Positions 10,978 through 23,021 of a stretch of 64,000 nt of DNA are shown piece by piece. This DNA is from Rhizoctonia solani (Eukaryota; Basidiomycota; Agaricomycetes; Cantharellales; Ceratobasidiaceae). Below the pieces are notes generated by a model. The model did not search any database and was not told where the DNA came from. It saw nothing but the letters and a program-made list of their open reading frames with translations. The stretch spans positions 930,001-994,000 of the forward strand of contig NC_057380.1 in the NCBI RefSeq assembly GCF_016906535.1, given 5' to 3'. Numbering within the stretch: the stretch's first letter is position 1; each line of letters begins with the position of its first letter. Both the position numbers and the translations under genes were made by a program.

Positions 10978-12502
10978 TCACGCCAGGTTCGCGAAGCCAA
11001 CACGGCTGTTCGCCTCATCAAACACCGTATAGACGTTGCGCATGAAACATCCCCGACGACCCAAGCATGATCAGGGACGCCACTTGAACCAACGATTCCG
11101 CCTACACATATCTCGCCAAAGTTATCGACTGCTCCGACTAACACAATATGGTATTAGATGGTAGGTAAAAGAAGCAATGACTAAATACTTACTGCTGAAA
11201 TAGTCCGGGTCAATATTGTAGGATGCCCCACCAAATGCAAAAGTGATATTTGGCGGAGAGCTGCAGGGGAACAAATAGTATCCAGAAGTCCCGCATACAA
11301 ACGAAGGGCAGCGCATAGCGTTGTCTACCTGCTTCCACCAAGCTTCGACTGATCGTTTTTCGCCAACGATGAGAGTAGTCCCAGAATCGATGATCATGGG
11401 TCCGCTATAGGCCTCCGTCCCAGATACATTCGAGGAACCATTAGTAAGCCAATAAGATCTGGATGTGAGGTTCGTATATGTAATGTCGCCAGTGTAAAGA
11501 GTCGAGTTGGTCCCGCCAAGGTAGAGCTCGGAGTTATTCGCCGCGAGGTACATGGAGAAAACAGACGAAGATATAGCGCCTTGGGATGCAAGATTTTCTA
11601 TGAATGTGGGAGCACCGATCGAAGAAATGGAGGAAAAGGCGAGCCCCATAATGCCGTCACTAGGATCATCTGAAAAACTGCTCGATTCGGATGTGACAGC
11701 CGAGAATGACTGGCTATCATACACCGATAAGAGGTTATTTTAATGCAGGTGAGCTAGCGTGGTTGATTCCTGAACGTACTTTGTGACAGAGAGACCACCA
11801 GCAGAGACAGTGTCGGTGTAGATTGGCCCTGATGCAGTGCTCCCATCTCCATACGAGATGTTGAACTTTTGGCTACTTGTTACCTTCTTCGCGGTAGAGG
11901 ACGAAGAGAAAGTGTACACATTCTTGTTTTGGCACCCATCATCCCGGCAGCTTGATGAAGGAACCCAGAGATCGGCAGAACCTCTGAGAAGAAAGTTATT
12001 AACGGGCTCGGAATAAAAATAATGCACTTACGTGTCAAAGTCAATCAGGAATTTCTGCCCTGGAGTGCCGATTGATATCTCGCCAGCCCACACTACAAAC
12101 ATAATTTAATTCAAAATTTCATAAAATAAAATGATAAGCCTACATTCATCCTGTTCATCAGTCAACAATACGCTTTGGCGCTTAGATTTGCCCCTTCCAA
12201 GGTTTGGAAATAGGTCAGTGCCAGTTCGTTCTTTGTAGGCATGGTTTCCTCGAGTGTATTTCCTAATATAGGTTCAGATGGCTGAAATAAAGAACGCCAA
12301 GGGATTGAACCTACCTTTCAACTCGTTCGATGTGCCGTGCTAGAGCGTCTGGCTGAATTACCCCGTTTTTAGCGAGAGATACCCGCGAGCTTGATCGTTT
12401 CTGGAGTGCTATAGAGATTCCTTGAGCAGCGGGGCTGGTCACAGGCACCGCAGAGGCAATTCCAGCAGCAGTACACACAAGGGCGAGAGTCGAGGTTTTC
12501 AT
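10978..12502 (-). CDS. Secreted pepsin-like aspartic peptidase (A1), 3' frameshift
   Basis: Secreted acid endopeptidase. The ATG at 12502 begins a signal peptide ending about ASAVP, followed by a propeptide. The first catalytic Asp is in FDTGSADLWVPSS, split by an intron after FDT. The flap region is ISYGDGS. DGIMGLAFSSIS and the second catalytic motif IIDSGTTLIVG follow. The C-terminal exon carries GAVDNFGEICVGGIVGSS and HAWVVGD. After WVVGDV, the expected FMRNVYTVFDEANSRVGFANLA with stop at 10978 is found only in the next frame. One T is missing from the T run at 11045-11047 (coding strand), so the frame as given would run on with an unrelated tail. Introns were confirmed around 12090, 12020, 11740 and 11180. 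A TATA-like box lies about 80 bp upstream of the ATG. Confidence 0.85.
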
Positions 12503-13027
12503 ATTGAGAAAAAGAAAAGGTGAACGTAGACAACTTCAGTCAGAGATGGAGAGTCGTGCTAAAGCCAATAAGCGAGGCATTATATATCAAGAGCTGGCTT
12601 TGTGAGTACTCAATGCTGCGGAGTCGCTTACACGGGAAATGTGCTGGCATCTCGAGTCGTTCTATAAATAAGTGTTACGTGCCGCTCCATCCAGTATGTC
12701 ATAATCGTTGGGTTCCGAGTCTGACTCGTGGCTGTGCTGATGTCTGGAGAATAGTCACGTGACTATGGGGCTCTAAATTCATGCTTGTTACTTCGGATTC
12801 TCCCTTACAGTACAGTAAGCTTGACCGAAGGCGTACTCGCCATAAATGTTGAAATAGGAGTCGATCAAGAAAAAGCTCCTCTATCTGCGTCGTGGTTGGG
12901 TATCTTCTGTAGTATTTTCCCCTCAAAAATTAACAAGCAGGCCTCTCAAACTCTGAAGGAGTGCATTAGAACTTACTAGGCTCTGTACTAGACGTGTATA
13001 TTGATGTCTTCGGGGAGTCTTTTAGAC
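12503..13027. other. Divergent intergenic region
   Basis: Promoter region between the minus-strand aspartic peptidase and the plus-strand M28 peptidase. Apart from the TATA-like site for the former, nothing else is recognised. Confidence 0.5.
12578..12590 (-). promoter_or_regulatory. TATA-like box of the A1 peptidase gene
   Basis: The minus strand reads TTGATATATAATG about 80 bp upstream of the ATG at 12502, a distance similar to that of the other secreted-enzyme genes in this window. Confidence 0.45.
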
Positions 13028-16000
13028 ATGAATCGGACTCTTCTGGTCGATCTTGATATCCAAAACGTCGAGGAGACTTTTTTGTTAGTCCAGAAATTAG
13101 GCTACGTCAATCGTATGTCTCACATATCTAACGTCCTAGATCGATTCCCTCCACGGAGAGTGCTCATTCGTGAGTACTGATTCTATAGTCAACTTTAGGT
13201 CTTACCTTTCGCCAAGTAGGGTATCGAAGTTATGGACCAGCAAGCCTCACCTGGCTGGGTCTCAAAACGACTATACGTCTGCACTCGAACTGCTTCGTGC
13301 TTTCCAGAGTCATCTTGGTCTTGATTCCACAGGCCCGCCTCCTGTCTACGAAGCCGGCAGTGCCGAGTCTCAAAATGCAATTTTAGGCATCGGACAACTT
13401 GAAAAGCCGAAAGCTTGGATAGATACGTATTATCCACTGCTTGAAACTCCCGGAGAGAGGCGGCTGGAGTTGCTAGATGCTGGTGGTGCTGTATCTTGGA
13501 GCGCCAACCTTGAGGAACATCTTACGGGAGCAGGCAATGTAATCGGAGCATGGCATGCGTTCAGTAAATCCGGGGAAGTTAAGGTGATTTTTGACTGTAC
13601 AATGACTACAAACTCCATCCTCATCATAACTAAAAAGGCAAGAATCGTCTACGCAAATTATGGTTTCAAGAGTGATTTTGAAGCACTCAAGGAAGAAGGT
13701 AGGATTTACTCGCGAATTGAGTATATTTGGCTGACTCTTCTTAGGATGTGATGTGACCGGAAGTATCGTGCTAATTAGAGAGGGTTACACTTTTCGTGGA
13801 CTTCGGGTGAGATTTTTCTTGCCTCTGCTTTGCTCACTAATTTAGGTGCCTACTTTCGATAGATCAAGGAGGCTGCTAAAGCCGGTGCGATAGGGTGTTT
13901 GACGTTTAAAAACCCCAGGACAGATGATCCTGTCACCGTTCAAAACGGGTATAAGCCGTACGTTGTATCAAAATCGCAGCCAATTATATTCCAGACAAAT
14001 CTAACCCAATAATAGCTGGCCAGAAGGTCCGGCTCGTAATCCACATGCAGTCACAAGAGGTCATGTTTCAGATATCAGTCACCAATCTGGTGTGGTGAGT
14101 TCTCATCTAAGTCAAGGTGTAAACTGAATTCCGGACCGGACAGGCGACCCTACCACACCTGGCTACCCCTCTTACCGAGACGCACCCCGTGTAGAGCCTA
14201 AAGGTCTCCCTTCGATCCCATCATTGCCGATCTCGTGGCATAATGCATGCATTCTCTTGAAAGAAATCGAAGATTCCGGAGGCAAGAAAAGTAAACGCGA
14301 GGTACGCTTGGTGAACAATGTTCATCGCCAAATAGGGCCAATATGGAATGTTATGGCTGTTATACCTGGTTACATTCGGGATGAAGTTGTTGTGGCAGGC
14401 AACCATCGTGATGCTTGGGTAAGTACGAAACAAAACATCGATATTTTTGTTTTGTTAAATTTAGACAGGTTTTTGGTGCGAGCGACCCTACTAGTGGGAC
14501 GGTATCTTTGCATGAGATGTCCAGGTGAGTTAGAATCGTGAAAATCTTCAAAACCTAGTTGAGCATGATTTGAAAGGGGCTTGGGCCAATTGCTTCAACT
14601 CAGGTGGAAACCCTTCAGAACAATTTTGCTAGCAAGCTGGGACGGCGAAGAGGTCTGTCTTTCTACGTTACCCAGCAAAGATTTCGAATTAATTTATAAA
14701 TTATCTAGTATGGGCTATTTGGGAGTACTGAGTGGGGGGAGGATTTCCAAGGTTGGTCTGTTATATTTTGCTTTAAGATCACTACGAATAGTCTGTTGCA
14801 GATTGGTTGAGAGGGCACGCTGTTGCATACTTGAACGTTGGTAAGTATTTTACATAGCTGAACTGTATGTCTTAATAAGTCCGGACAGACAAATCAACGT
14901 CCGGAAGCATGCTACGGATTCGTGGCACCCCATCTATCGCACCTCTTCTTCGGCAAGCTGCGCTTGATCTTCCTCATTATAGTAGACCTGAGTCAGGGCA
15001 GACTTTATGGGATGCACGGGACGACCGTGGTCCATTTGCAGAGCCCATCAAACAAGAAGAGCATAGTAGTGCTACTCAGCCGAAATACTGGACTGGTATC
15101 AAAACTCTTGGAAGTGGGAGCGATTATACGGTATTTCTACAACAGCTTGGGGTAGGTGTTTAGCGGAGTGCCTTTAGGCTCTGAACTCACTTGTGCCCTT
15201 GTAGATCGCATGCGGGGATCTTTCATTCACGAACACAGGTGGAGATGCTGCTTACCATTATCATTCCTTCTATGATTCCGAAGATTGGATGAACCAATAC
15301 GGAGACCCGGGTTTGTATTCCCTTAAGTACTATAATTTAGGTCTAATCACCTTTTAGGATGCTTGCGTAGGGTGGCAATTGCCAAGTATTGGGGATTAGT
15401 TTTATTAAGAATGGCCAATTCGTTTATTCTTCCTCTCGACGTAAGTGATCTTGATCCATATAGTCGTACTAGGATAATTTACTTTCCATAGACTACCCAA
15501 TATGCACTGGAGCTGGACGATTACCTGGACAAGTAGGGACTATAATTACTTATTTTGGTACTAATTATTGAAGGTTGGATACAGGATCGTCAAACTATAC
15601 CCTCTCTTCCGAATGAGCTTGATATCTCACAATTGCGCAAAGCGATTAAAGAAGTGCAAGCTGCGAGCAAGAATCTCGACCGCGATAAGGCTCAGGTCAC
15701 TATCAGACTGAAGGAGTACTTTAATCGGGTTGGGGAAAGTGGTGGTCAAAATACTAGGACAATACTCCAAGAAGCTTTCTCCTGGCTTGATCGCAAAGAG
15801 GTTGCAAACTCTGGGTTAGCACAGCTTATGATAGATGTAAGCTCAATAAACAAGAAGCTTGCTAATTTCGAGCGAGGATTTATCTCGGAGGCTGGGCTGC
15901 CTGGGCGTGAATGGTAAGTAACTTTTGCACTCAATTTGAAACCCGATTATTGAATTTCCATAGGTACCGCCATTTGATAGTAGCACCGGGGAAATGGATC

Positions 16001-16187
16001 GTAAGTAGACATCTATGCCCTATGAGACGAAGTCGATGTATGCATGTATCTCTAGGGCTATGGTGCAACCAATTTCCCATCTTTGACCGAGGCAATCACC
16101 GAATTTCGCGATCCCGTCCTAGCGGCAGAGCAAGTTCAACGACTTACTCACCTTCTTTGTAATTTAGCTGAGTCGTTGAATGAATGA
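13028..16187 (+). CDS. M28 metallopeptidase, glutamate carboxypeptidase II / Vps70-like
   Basis: Zinc-dependent aminopeptidase/carboxypeptidase of the GCPII family, with an insert PA domain, an M28 catalytic domain and a TFR-like dimerisation domain. N-terminal pieces read as FLSIPSTESAHS and then WTSKPHLAGSQND. The PA domain includes SGEVK, IVYANYG and GSIVLIREGYTFRG. The catalytic domain shows the zinc ligands in order: AGNHRDAW, SWDGEEYGLFGSTEWGE (joined over an intron), LNVDKSTSGS and YHYHSFYDSE. The dimerisation region ends LAESLNE with stop at 16185-16187. More than ten introns are needed, one (13584-13637) being 54 nt and open in frame. The 5' end is least certain: it needs a 56-nt intron and then an unusually short 29-nt intron, and further upstream exons with a membrane anchor may be missing. 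The active site looks intact. Confidence 0.82.
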
Positions 16188-17235
16188 ATAGATTATACCG
16201 CTCTAGATAATCAACGTTCATATGTGTCTGTGCTATGCGCCCTCTGTTATATTCTAGCTGCTATATTGTATAAAATGTTTCTTTGCAGGAGGCTTTGTTT
16301 ATATCACACGATTCGCTCTGAGAATGCGCTAAAGATTGAAGGCAGGAAGACGTGAGAAGTACATAGGGTTTTCCGGCCCGAAGGCTATTACGGTATACCC
16401 AATGAACTGGCTCGAATGCTTATTCCCTTTCGCCTCGTACTGAACTCGGTCAGCAACCGTGTAAGATGGTCCGTCTAATTCGGTTCGAATCTTGGCTTAG
16501 AATACGTAGGAGACACCACCTCATTGTTGCCTTGGCGCTGTTATGCTGTAGGCTGACTCTAACATCCGTCAATTACCAGGCATAGCCCACTCCATGACAA
16601 ACTTTTATCGTTTCAATGCGAATTGCTATGCATTCCTTCCTTTGGGCTTTTTTCGGCTATTTAGCCAGGGAGACTCCTGTTTCTACGTCATCATGACGGT
16701 GACGAGGAAATCTTCTGCTGCGGGAGTCTATAGAGCAACCGTCAACAAGCTTTGCCAGAAGCTTGGCTGGAATCATAATTCTTCGTATCGAAATATGATG
16801 CGGGATTTATTGTGTAAGGTGGTTACCATTTTTGATTTTCGAATCCCGAACAGTTGCCAAATGCAGTACGCGATGCGTTGTATGTGACCGGCAATTGGTG
16901 AACTTAAGGCATTTATACGAACAGAATGCACTATCTATTTAGCTTGAGAGGGCTTTTCTGCACAATATGACAAGAACCGCAATAGTCGAACTGATCGAGA
17001 AGCCCGATTATTTACATACCTATACTAAGCTTGGTAGTCGTTGATGAGGTGTCAGTTATGCCAAGCCAATTTTTCCGGTTTTCATTTTATGTCTATTAGC
17101 TCCTCTCCAAGGAAACACTAGAAGCCATTCGACGTACCAGCATTACCCAAGGTAATGCATAAAAACAGGACTTTCAGATTGGTGACGGTCATCACAGTTT
17201 AACCCACAACTTTCTTTTACTTCCAACTATACAAC
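16188..17235. other. Intergenic region, no gene recognised
   Basis: About 1 kb. The ORF near 16594-16887 has no recognisable homology or splice continuation. A B-box-like GGTTCGAATC occurs near 16481 but lacks a tRNA fold around it. The right end holds the LPMO promoter with a TATA-like GCATAAAAACA near 17158. Confidence 0.5.
17156..17168 (+). promoter_or_regulatory. TATA-like box of the CBM1-bearing LPMO gene
   Basis: GCATAAAAACAG lies about 75 bp upstream of the ATG at 17236. Confidence 0.4.
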
Positions 17236-18824
17236 ATGCGCTCTGTTATTTCTCTCCTTTTTGCTACCGCAACCACCGTTCTTGGGCACGGTTATGTTCA
17301 AGAAGTTGTCACATCGTCCGGAACATACACTGGGTACCTTCCTTACAGTGACCCATATACCAGTCCTGCACCTGAGAGGGTTATTCGTAAGATTCCTGGT
17401 AAGGTGTCACGTTGTTTCGCATAGTACTCTTGAATTAAATTATATCAAGGTAACGGTCCTGTTGAGGATCTCACGTCCATCGACATCCAATGCAATGGCT
17501 GGTCATCGGGCGGAGTGGCTGGATCTGTCCCTGCAGCTAGATGGCGGTCGCTGCAGCTGGTACGCAAGTCGCACTGTGAGTTAAGAACGGGTAGTCCATA
17601 TATCTAGCAACGATTGACCGGATACAGCAACTGGACAACCTGGCCTGACTCTCATGTCGGCCCTGTCATCACGTATATGGCACGCGCACCATCCGACATT
17701 ACTAAGTGGAATCCTGGAAAGGAGTAAGATACTGCCTTTGACTAAAGGAGCGAGTACTTATATCAATATCTCAGAGCGGTTTGGTTCAAAGTTGCTCAGC
17801 AAGGCTATGAAAATGGGAAGTGGGCCGCCACAGACATCCTGACCGGCGAAAATAACAGCATTGCTCGCTTCACAATCCCTGCCTCTCTTAAGGCTGGGCA
17901 GTACCTCATCCGGTATGTATGCTTTTTTTGGTACCGGATATTCCTAGGTAACATCCGTTTCCATTTATTTCAGCCACGAGATTATTGCTCTCCATTCCGG
18001 TGCGTTCTCAGTTCTTCTGTTCATAACAAGCCTAGTTCTCATAGTTTGATCTAGCTTATGCCTATCCTGGTGCTCAATTTTACCCGTCCTGCATTCAAGT
18101 AGAGGTCACCGGCTCTGGCACCGAGACTGGTCCTTCCGAACTTGTTGCTTTCCCTGGAGCCTACACCGAGACTACACCCGGGGTTAGTATCTATGATATT
18201 TACACAGGAATCAAATAATGAGAAACGATCATAGATTGTATTTGACGCATACAAAGGGGCAGCGTATCCCATCCGTGAGTACCAATCACCGATTTTATCC
18301 AAAATACTTGAACTCATCTGATTCCGATCCGTAGCTGGCCCTGCCGTGTAAGTCAATCACTCCCGCTCAGCTTTATTTTTAAGGGGTGTTCATCTATATT
18401 TTCAGTTGGACTGGAGGTGCTGGATCTCCTGCTAGCAATGCACCCGTCGCTGCGACTAGTGCTGCATCAACGCCGGTTCAGAATACCAGTGTTGGCACCC
18501 CCACCACTGCCGCCGCTGGCACTTCTAAAGCACCTTCAAGCACAGCTGCTGCGCCTTCATCTACTTCCCCTGCTTCGGTAGGTTTACTTAGGAAGATTCT
18601 ATTGTATACTTTCTGACGCGTATTTCAGCTCCCATCCTCAGCATCAACATCAGGAGCCGTGGCACAATATGGTCAATGCGGTGGAACGGGCTACACTGGG
18701 CCTACTGTAAGTATTGCTTCTGCTAACACCATTGATTGTCGTTCACTGACGCATCCCATCTCAGGCCTGTGTATCTCCATTCACCTGCAAGAAGAACAAC
18801 GATTACTACTCTCAATGTTTGTAA
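17236..18824 (+). CDS. AA9 lytic polysaccharide monooxygenase with C-terminal CBM1
   Basis: Secreted copper enzyme that cleaves cellulose or hemicellulose oxidatively. The signal peptide [17 protein letters not shown] is followed directly by mature HGYVQEV, whose His1 is half of the copper histidine brace. Later blocks are [45 protein letters not shown] (second copper His), YPSCIQVEV and [20 protein letters not shown] Ser/Thr/Ala-rich linker leads to a CBM1 reading [16 protein letters not shown] and ending YYSQCL, stop 18822-18824. About nine short introns. In the exon after GSVPAA the frame slips by -1 near 17538-17546: comparison with the paralogue at 29982 shows 17 nt where 18 are expected before AAAGT. 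So the sequence as given is broken there, by mutation or by assembly error. Confidence 0.88.
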
Positions 18825-19456
18825 TCAGGAGATAGTTTCTGCTACTTCCATTACCGGTGACTTCTCATCTATTGGATGCGATTATGTATATAACCATACG
18901 CATTTATTGATAGCATTGACTCCACGTTCCATTATTTTAAGTTGAATCAGAGAGAATTATCGATCGCATTGATATGGTGAATCAACGCACCCAGATCTGG
19001 CGAGGGCCTAATTACCAACATATGGACCCGTTGGAAGTATGGCAAACCCTTACTTGATGACATCATTGGTCACTTCGAGTATCACTTACTATATGCAGAC
19101 TATGTGATTCAGAGTCACAAGGGGAGCAACTCCTGCGAAGTAATCCCAGCTATACATGATGAGTAGAGATCCGACAATTTTGCCGGTTGCGTAGACTTCA
19201 ATTTGATCGTCTTGATTTCACATCTTAGCCCAATCGGAGTCCAGTCTGAATAACCTTGCTCAGATAACCTGCCTCACGCTAAACCATATCGGGCATGATA
19301 TAATTAAACTGCATCCTATCTCATTTATATCGTGAAGTGTACTTAATGGGATCATCAACCAAGTACTATACGATCGGGTAGTAATAAAATCAGTCAGCAC
19401 GTGAGACCGAGTTCATCACCTCATACCTCGTTCACCCATCCCAACCCGCGAACCCA
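18825..19456. other. Intergenic region between LPMO and transposon remnants
   Basis: No gene is recognised. The left part is LPMO 3' UTR or flank. The right part may be the upstream, more degraded portion of the non-LTR element whose RNase H region begins near 19457. Confidence 0.4.
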
Positions 19457-20127
19457 TGGCCGGAACAACTCCTGGTAGACAAAAAATCTCCAGACGGTCA
19501 ACCCAAAAAGACCGCGACCAAAATCATCTCGAACGAAACCGAAATAGCCGAAGCCAACCCTAACGGAAATATAGTCCATAGTTTCTCAGATGGACACGCC
19601 GGCATACTGCGAGGCGTCCCGAAAGTAGGGCTTGGCTATATCGTGAAATATGGGAGAAAAATACTAGCAGACGAATCACGTAGCATCGGACCGAGGGCGA
19701 ACATATACGACGCGGAAATGCTAGGCATCACTATGTGCCTAGGCAGATCCGTCCAGATCGCTGAACAAGTCCAAGCGTCGCAGATCATCATATATTGCGA
19801 CAACTAAGCAGCCGTCAAGTCCATTGCAATGCTACATAGACACCCAGCTCAATACGCCGCTCGAATATTCCACCAGCACGCCCACTCCTTTCTGTCCAAA
19901 AAAGCCAACCGTCACATCACAGTCAAATAGCTACCAGGACATTCAAAAATTGCTGGCAACGAGCGAGCAGACGAAGCCGCGAAGAGGAGCGAGGAGCTCC
20001 GCCCCACCCCATATTCAACAGAACGATCACTTGGTCAAGAGCTAACGCAACGAAACGAGCAACGAGTACATGGAGGAAAACTTGGGACGAGCACGTCGCG
20101 GCACGGCCCGACTCTGGCACTTTCATA
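19457..20127 (+). pseudogene. Non-LTR retrotransposon RNase H remnant, left part
   Basis: Translated in one frame this reads as the RNase H domain at the end of a LINE-type ORF2. It contains FSDGHAG (first Asp), ANIYDAEMLG (Glu), IIIYCDN followed by a stop, then AAVKSIAMLH, and PGHSKIAGNERADEAAK (last His/Asp block). Two in-frame stops (in CDN-stop-AA and VK-stop-LPGH) and a frameshift before ITWSRANATKRAT mark it as dead. It is cut at 20127 by the Copia element and resumes at 25624. Confidence 0.75.
20123..20127. repeat. Target-site duplication TCATA, left
   Basis: TCATA immediately precedes the left LTR and is repeated directly after the right LTR at 25624-25628. A 5-bp duplication is typical of Ty1/Copia integration. 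Confidence 0.9.
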
Positions 20128-20399
20128 TGTTGAATTCTTATGTATATAGATGTATATAAATGTATTACTAAACTAAACTAAATCGTATACAAAAGTAAAG
20201 ACAGTAAAGAGAAGTAGAGATAGAGAGGGGTAAGGATAGAGGGCTCGTGTGCGGGCCTTTATATATCCCAAGAAACCTACCGAGTCATATGGTAAATTGC
20301 TGCGCATATGACTGCGCACTGAATGACTCGTACTTACTGACTCGATTACTGCGCATAGAACATACTAGAAGAATCTAGTATTTACAAGATATTTCAACA
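20128..20399 (-). repeat. Copia 3' LTR (left side of window)
   Basis: A 272-bp direct repeat starting TGTTGAATTC and ending TTTCAACA, so its ends are TG...CA and form a short inverted repeat. It matches the LTR at 25349-25623 except for three inserted bases in total (TA in a TATATA run and one A in an A run). Confidence 0.95.
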
Positions 20400-20411
20400 C
20401 TCCCCCTTAAT
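20400..20411 (-). other. Polypurine tract of the Copia element
   Basis: The plus strand reads CTCCCCCTTAAT right after the left LTR, so the minus strand has a purine-rich AAGGGGGAG immediately upstream of the 3' LTR, where plus-strand DNA priming takes place. Confidence 0.75.
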
Positions 20412-20522
20412 CGAGTAAGTGTCGATACATTCAATTAATTCAATCTTATTCATTTACAATCGTTACAGATCCCAGTTTCATTATTTCAGTTATTCGTGTA
20501 ATTAAAATCTTCAGCTAATTAA

Positions 20523-23021
20523 TTATCCTTCGCTCATCGGCTTGCCCATGATTCCTTGCATTAGATAACTAAACTGTGGTGCGGGTAACGCTTTAGTAAA
20601 AGCGTCGGCTAAGTTTTCTTTAGTTGGTACGTACAGTGTAGCTACCTTGCGTTTCTCTATGAGATCTCGCATGAAGTGGTGTTGGATGTCGATGTGTTTC
20701 GATCGTCCATGGAATTGCGATTCTTCGGACAGAGCGAGCGCAGCAAGGTTGTCTGAAACAATTAATGTTGGTGTGTCAGCAACGTATTGTAATTCCTCAA
20801 AAAATTGACGGAGCCACATAGCTTGAGTACATGCGTGAGATAACGCCATATACTCCGCTTCCATTGTCGATAAGGCAACAGTTGCTTGCTTCTTAGCTGA
20901 CCAAGATATAGCAGCTCCTCCAAGCATAAACACATGACCGGAAACAGACTTACAATCTAGTAAGTTGCTTCCCCAATCGGCGTCAGAATAGCCTAATTCG
21001 CCAAAGTCTTTGTTTGATCGGCAATATGTTATCCCAAGAGCTGGTGTGCCCTTTAGGTAGCGTACTAGGCGCTTAACTGCTGTCACGTGCGCCGGACCAA
21101 AGCACAAAGTAAATTGTGCAAGGTGTGCGACAGCGTAAGCTATGTCTGGTCGTGTGCATAGGGCGGCATACAGTAGCTTACCAATGTATGTACCATAATT
21201 GAACTTTGGTTTGACTCCTTTGTATTGAGTGAGTTGTACGGTTGGGCTAAAAGGAGTGTCGGCGGGGTAAGCTTCTGCAAGGCCTGCATAATCAACTAGT
21301 GAGTTAATATATGCTGCTTGGTTGAGTGTGATGATGCCATTCTTACGATCGCGTTGGAATGCTATTCCAAGGAAGTGATGTATTGGTCTGAGGTCGCGCA
21401 TGTCAAATGCGCGCAAGAGTTTGGATATTGTAATATCAGAGTGGTTTGGCGATGATATGACAATTGAATTGTCAACATGTGTAGCTATGATTGACACACA
21501 CAGCTCACCGTTAATGTTGTTGATTTGGTGGTATACACATGCGTCGGTAAAGCATGGTGTGTATCCGATCGCTTTCAGCTTTGTGTTGTATAGTTTATTC
21601 CACATCCGTCCTGCTTGTTTCAGTCCGTAAATTGATCGCTTTAATTTTAACACTTTGTTTGTACCGTCGCTAAAATAAGGGATTTGCTGCATGTATAAAT
21701 CTTTGTCGACTTCGGCGTGTAGGTAAGCCGAGTTTACATTGAGCTGTTGTATATCCCAATTGTACTGGTTAGCAATTGATACGAGCGTACGGATTGAATC
21801 AAGACGTACAACGGGTGCGAATGTCTTGTCAAAATCAATGCCGGGTTGCTGACTAAATCCTTGGGCTACGAGTCTTGCCTTGTGTTGGATGGGTGTGCCG
21901 TTCTTGTCGTGCTTGAGTACAAGGACCCATTTGTTCCCCATCGCCTTGCGTTCGGGTGGTAAGTCTGTTAGTTCGTACGTTCCCATTTGTTCGAGGGTGC
22001 TGACCTCCTTGGCCATTGCCTTCCACCATTCCTCTGCGTTTGGCCCGGATAGCGCCTCCGCAACGGTAGGACTGTTGGTCGTCGGCGTCGGCGGTTCATT
22101 GTTGATGAACGTCCACGTTGGTTCCATATCTCCGGACGACGCCAAGGTGGGGTTTGGCTGTTCGGGGATCAATGGTTCATTGAGGTATAGCTGTTTGAAT
22201 TGTTTGCAAAGTTCGTCGATGGTTGGTTTGGGTGTTGTTGGGGTGACCATTGAGTAGGTAAGGTCCGGGGTGCCGGTATCGGTGGGTAGTACGGTGGAGG
22301 GACTGTTGAAGAAGTTGTATGCGCTAGGTACAGTGTTGTCGGAGCTATTGGGGTCGCTGGGCGTGATAGGGACATTGGAGAACTCTATTAAAAGGTTAGC
22401 AGTTTCGTTCTTTGGCTGAGAACCTGACTGACCGGACATGGGAGGGTGCCGGATCTTGAGGGTAATCCCTCCTTGCACGTTGTCGAGTTCGATGGGAGCA
22501 ACATTAGGATTCCAACTGCGGGTTTGGACTCCTGCGTTGTTGGTTCCGGACGTAAGTGTGTTGAGTTGTTGTAGTGCATTTGTAGTCGCGCTAGGGTTAA
22601 TGCGCATAGCAGAGTGAGAACGAGTAGTATAAGGTTTAAGTACGTTATTGTGAGTGAGTTTTGTTGGTTTGTTGGATGCTTTTTGTTCAATCTTAGGCTC
22701 ACTTTTTATATCTACAGGTTTGTTCGAGTCACTCTTTTCTTCCTTGCTGACTGTATGCACTCCCCCTGTTCCAGCAGGTTCTTTTGGTCGTTCCGCAGCG
22801 CTGTCGGCATGAGTCATCTCCCCCTCAGCGGGCGGAGCGACTGTATCTCCCCAATCCTGGTTGATTCCGGGTTCTTCACTAACCGTGTTTACTCTTGGAA
22901 AGGTAATGTTCCTCGAGTGTAATATCCTGTTCAGTCCTGATTTGTAGTATCTCCAGCTTTTGCCTTGTACTTCCAATATTCCAACAAATATTGCTTGGAA
23001 TGCTTTTGCGTCTAACTTAGA
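20523..23021 (-). pseudogene. Copia pol C-terminal part: reverse transcriptase and RNase H
   Basis: A continuous frame from just after the TGA at 23022-23024 to the stop at 20523. After a low-complexity spacer it contains the RVT_2 domain: EALSGPNAEEWWKAM, ARLVAQGFSQQPG, DFDKTFAPVVR, then NVNSAYLHAEV, LKRSIYGLKQAGRMW and HVDN. The RNase H has YSDADWGSN, VALSTMEAEYMALS and SKHIDIQHHF. In active Copia elements the catalytic box is YVDD and the upstream block carries an Asp (QLDV). Here they read HVDN (21468-21479) and QLNV, which removes two of the metal-binding Asp positions. The RNase H residues look normal. Confidence 0.88.

Noticed and set aside
12295..12330. Minus-strand GGTTCAATCCC resembling a tRNA B box
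   Set aside because: It lies in an intron of the A1 peptidase, and the sequence where the rest of a tRNA would be is coding exon.
5991..12502. SDR, P450 and peptidase as a secondary-metabolite cluster
   Set aside because: There is no backbone synthase, transporter or regulator nearby. Adjacency of an SDR and a P450 alone is weak evidence.
16440..16510. tRNA-like B box GGTTCGAATC
   Set aside because: The T-arm stem does not pair and no A box, anticodon arm or acceptor stem can be placed at the right distance.
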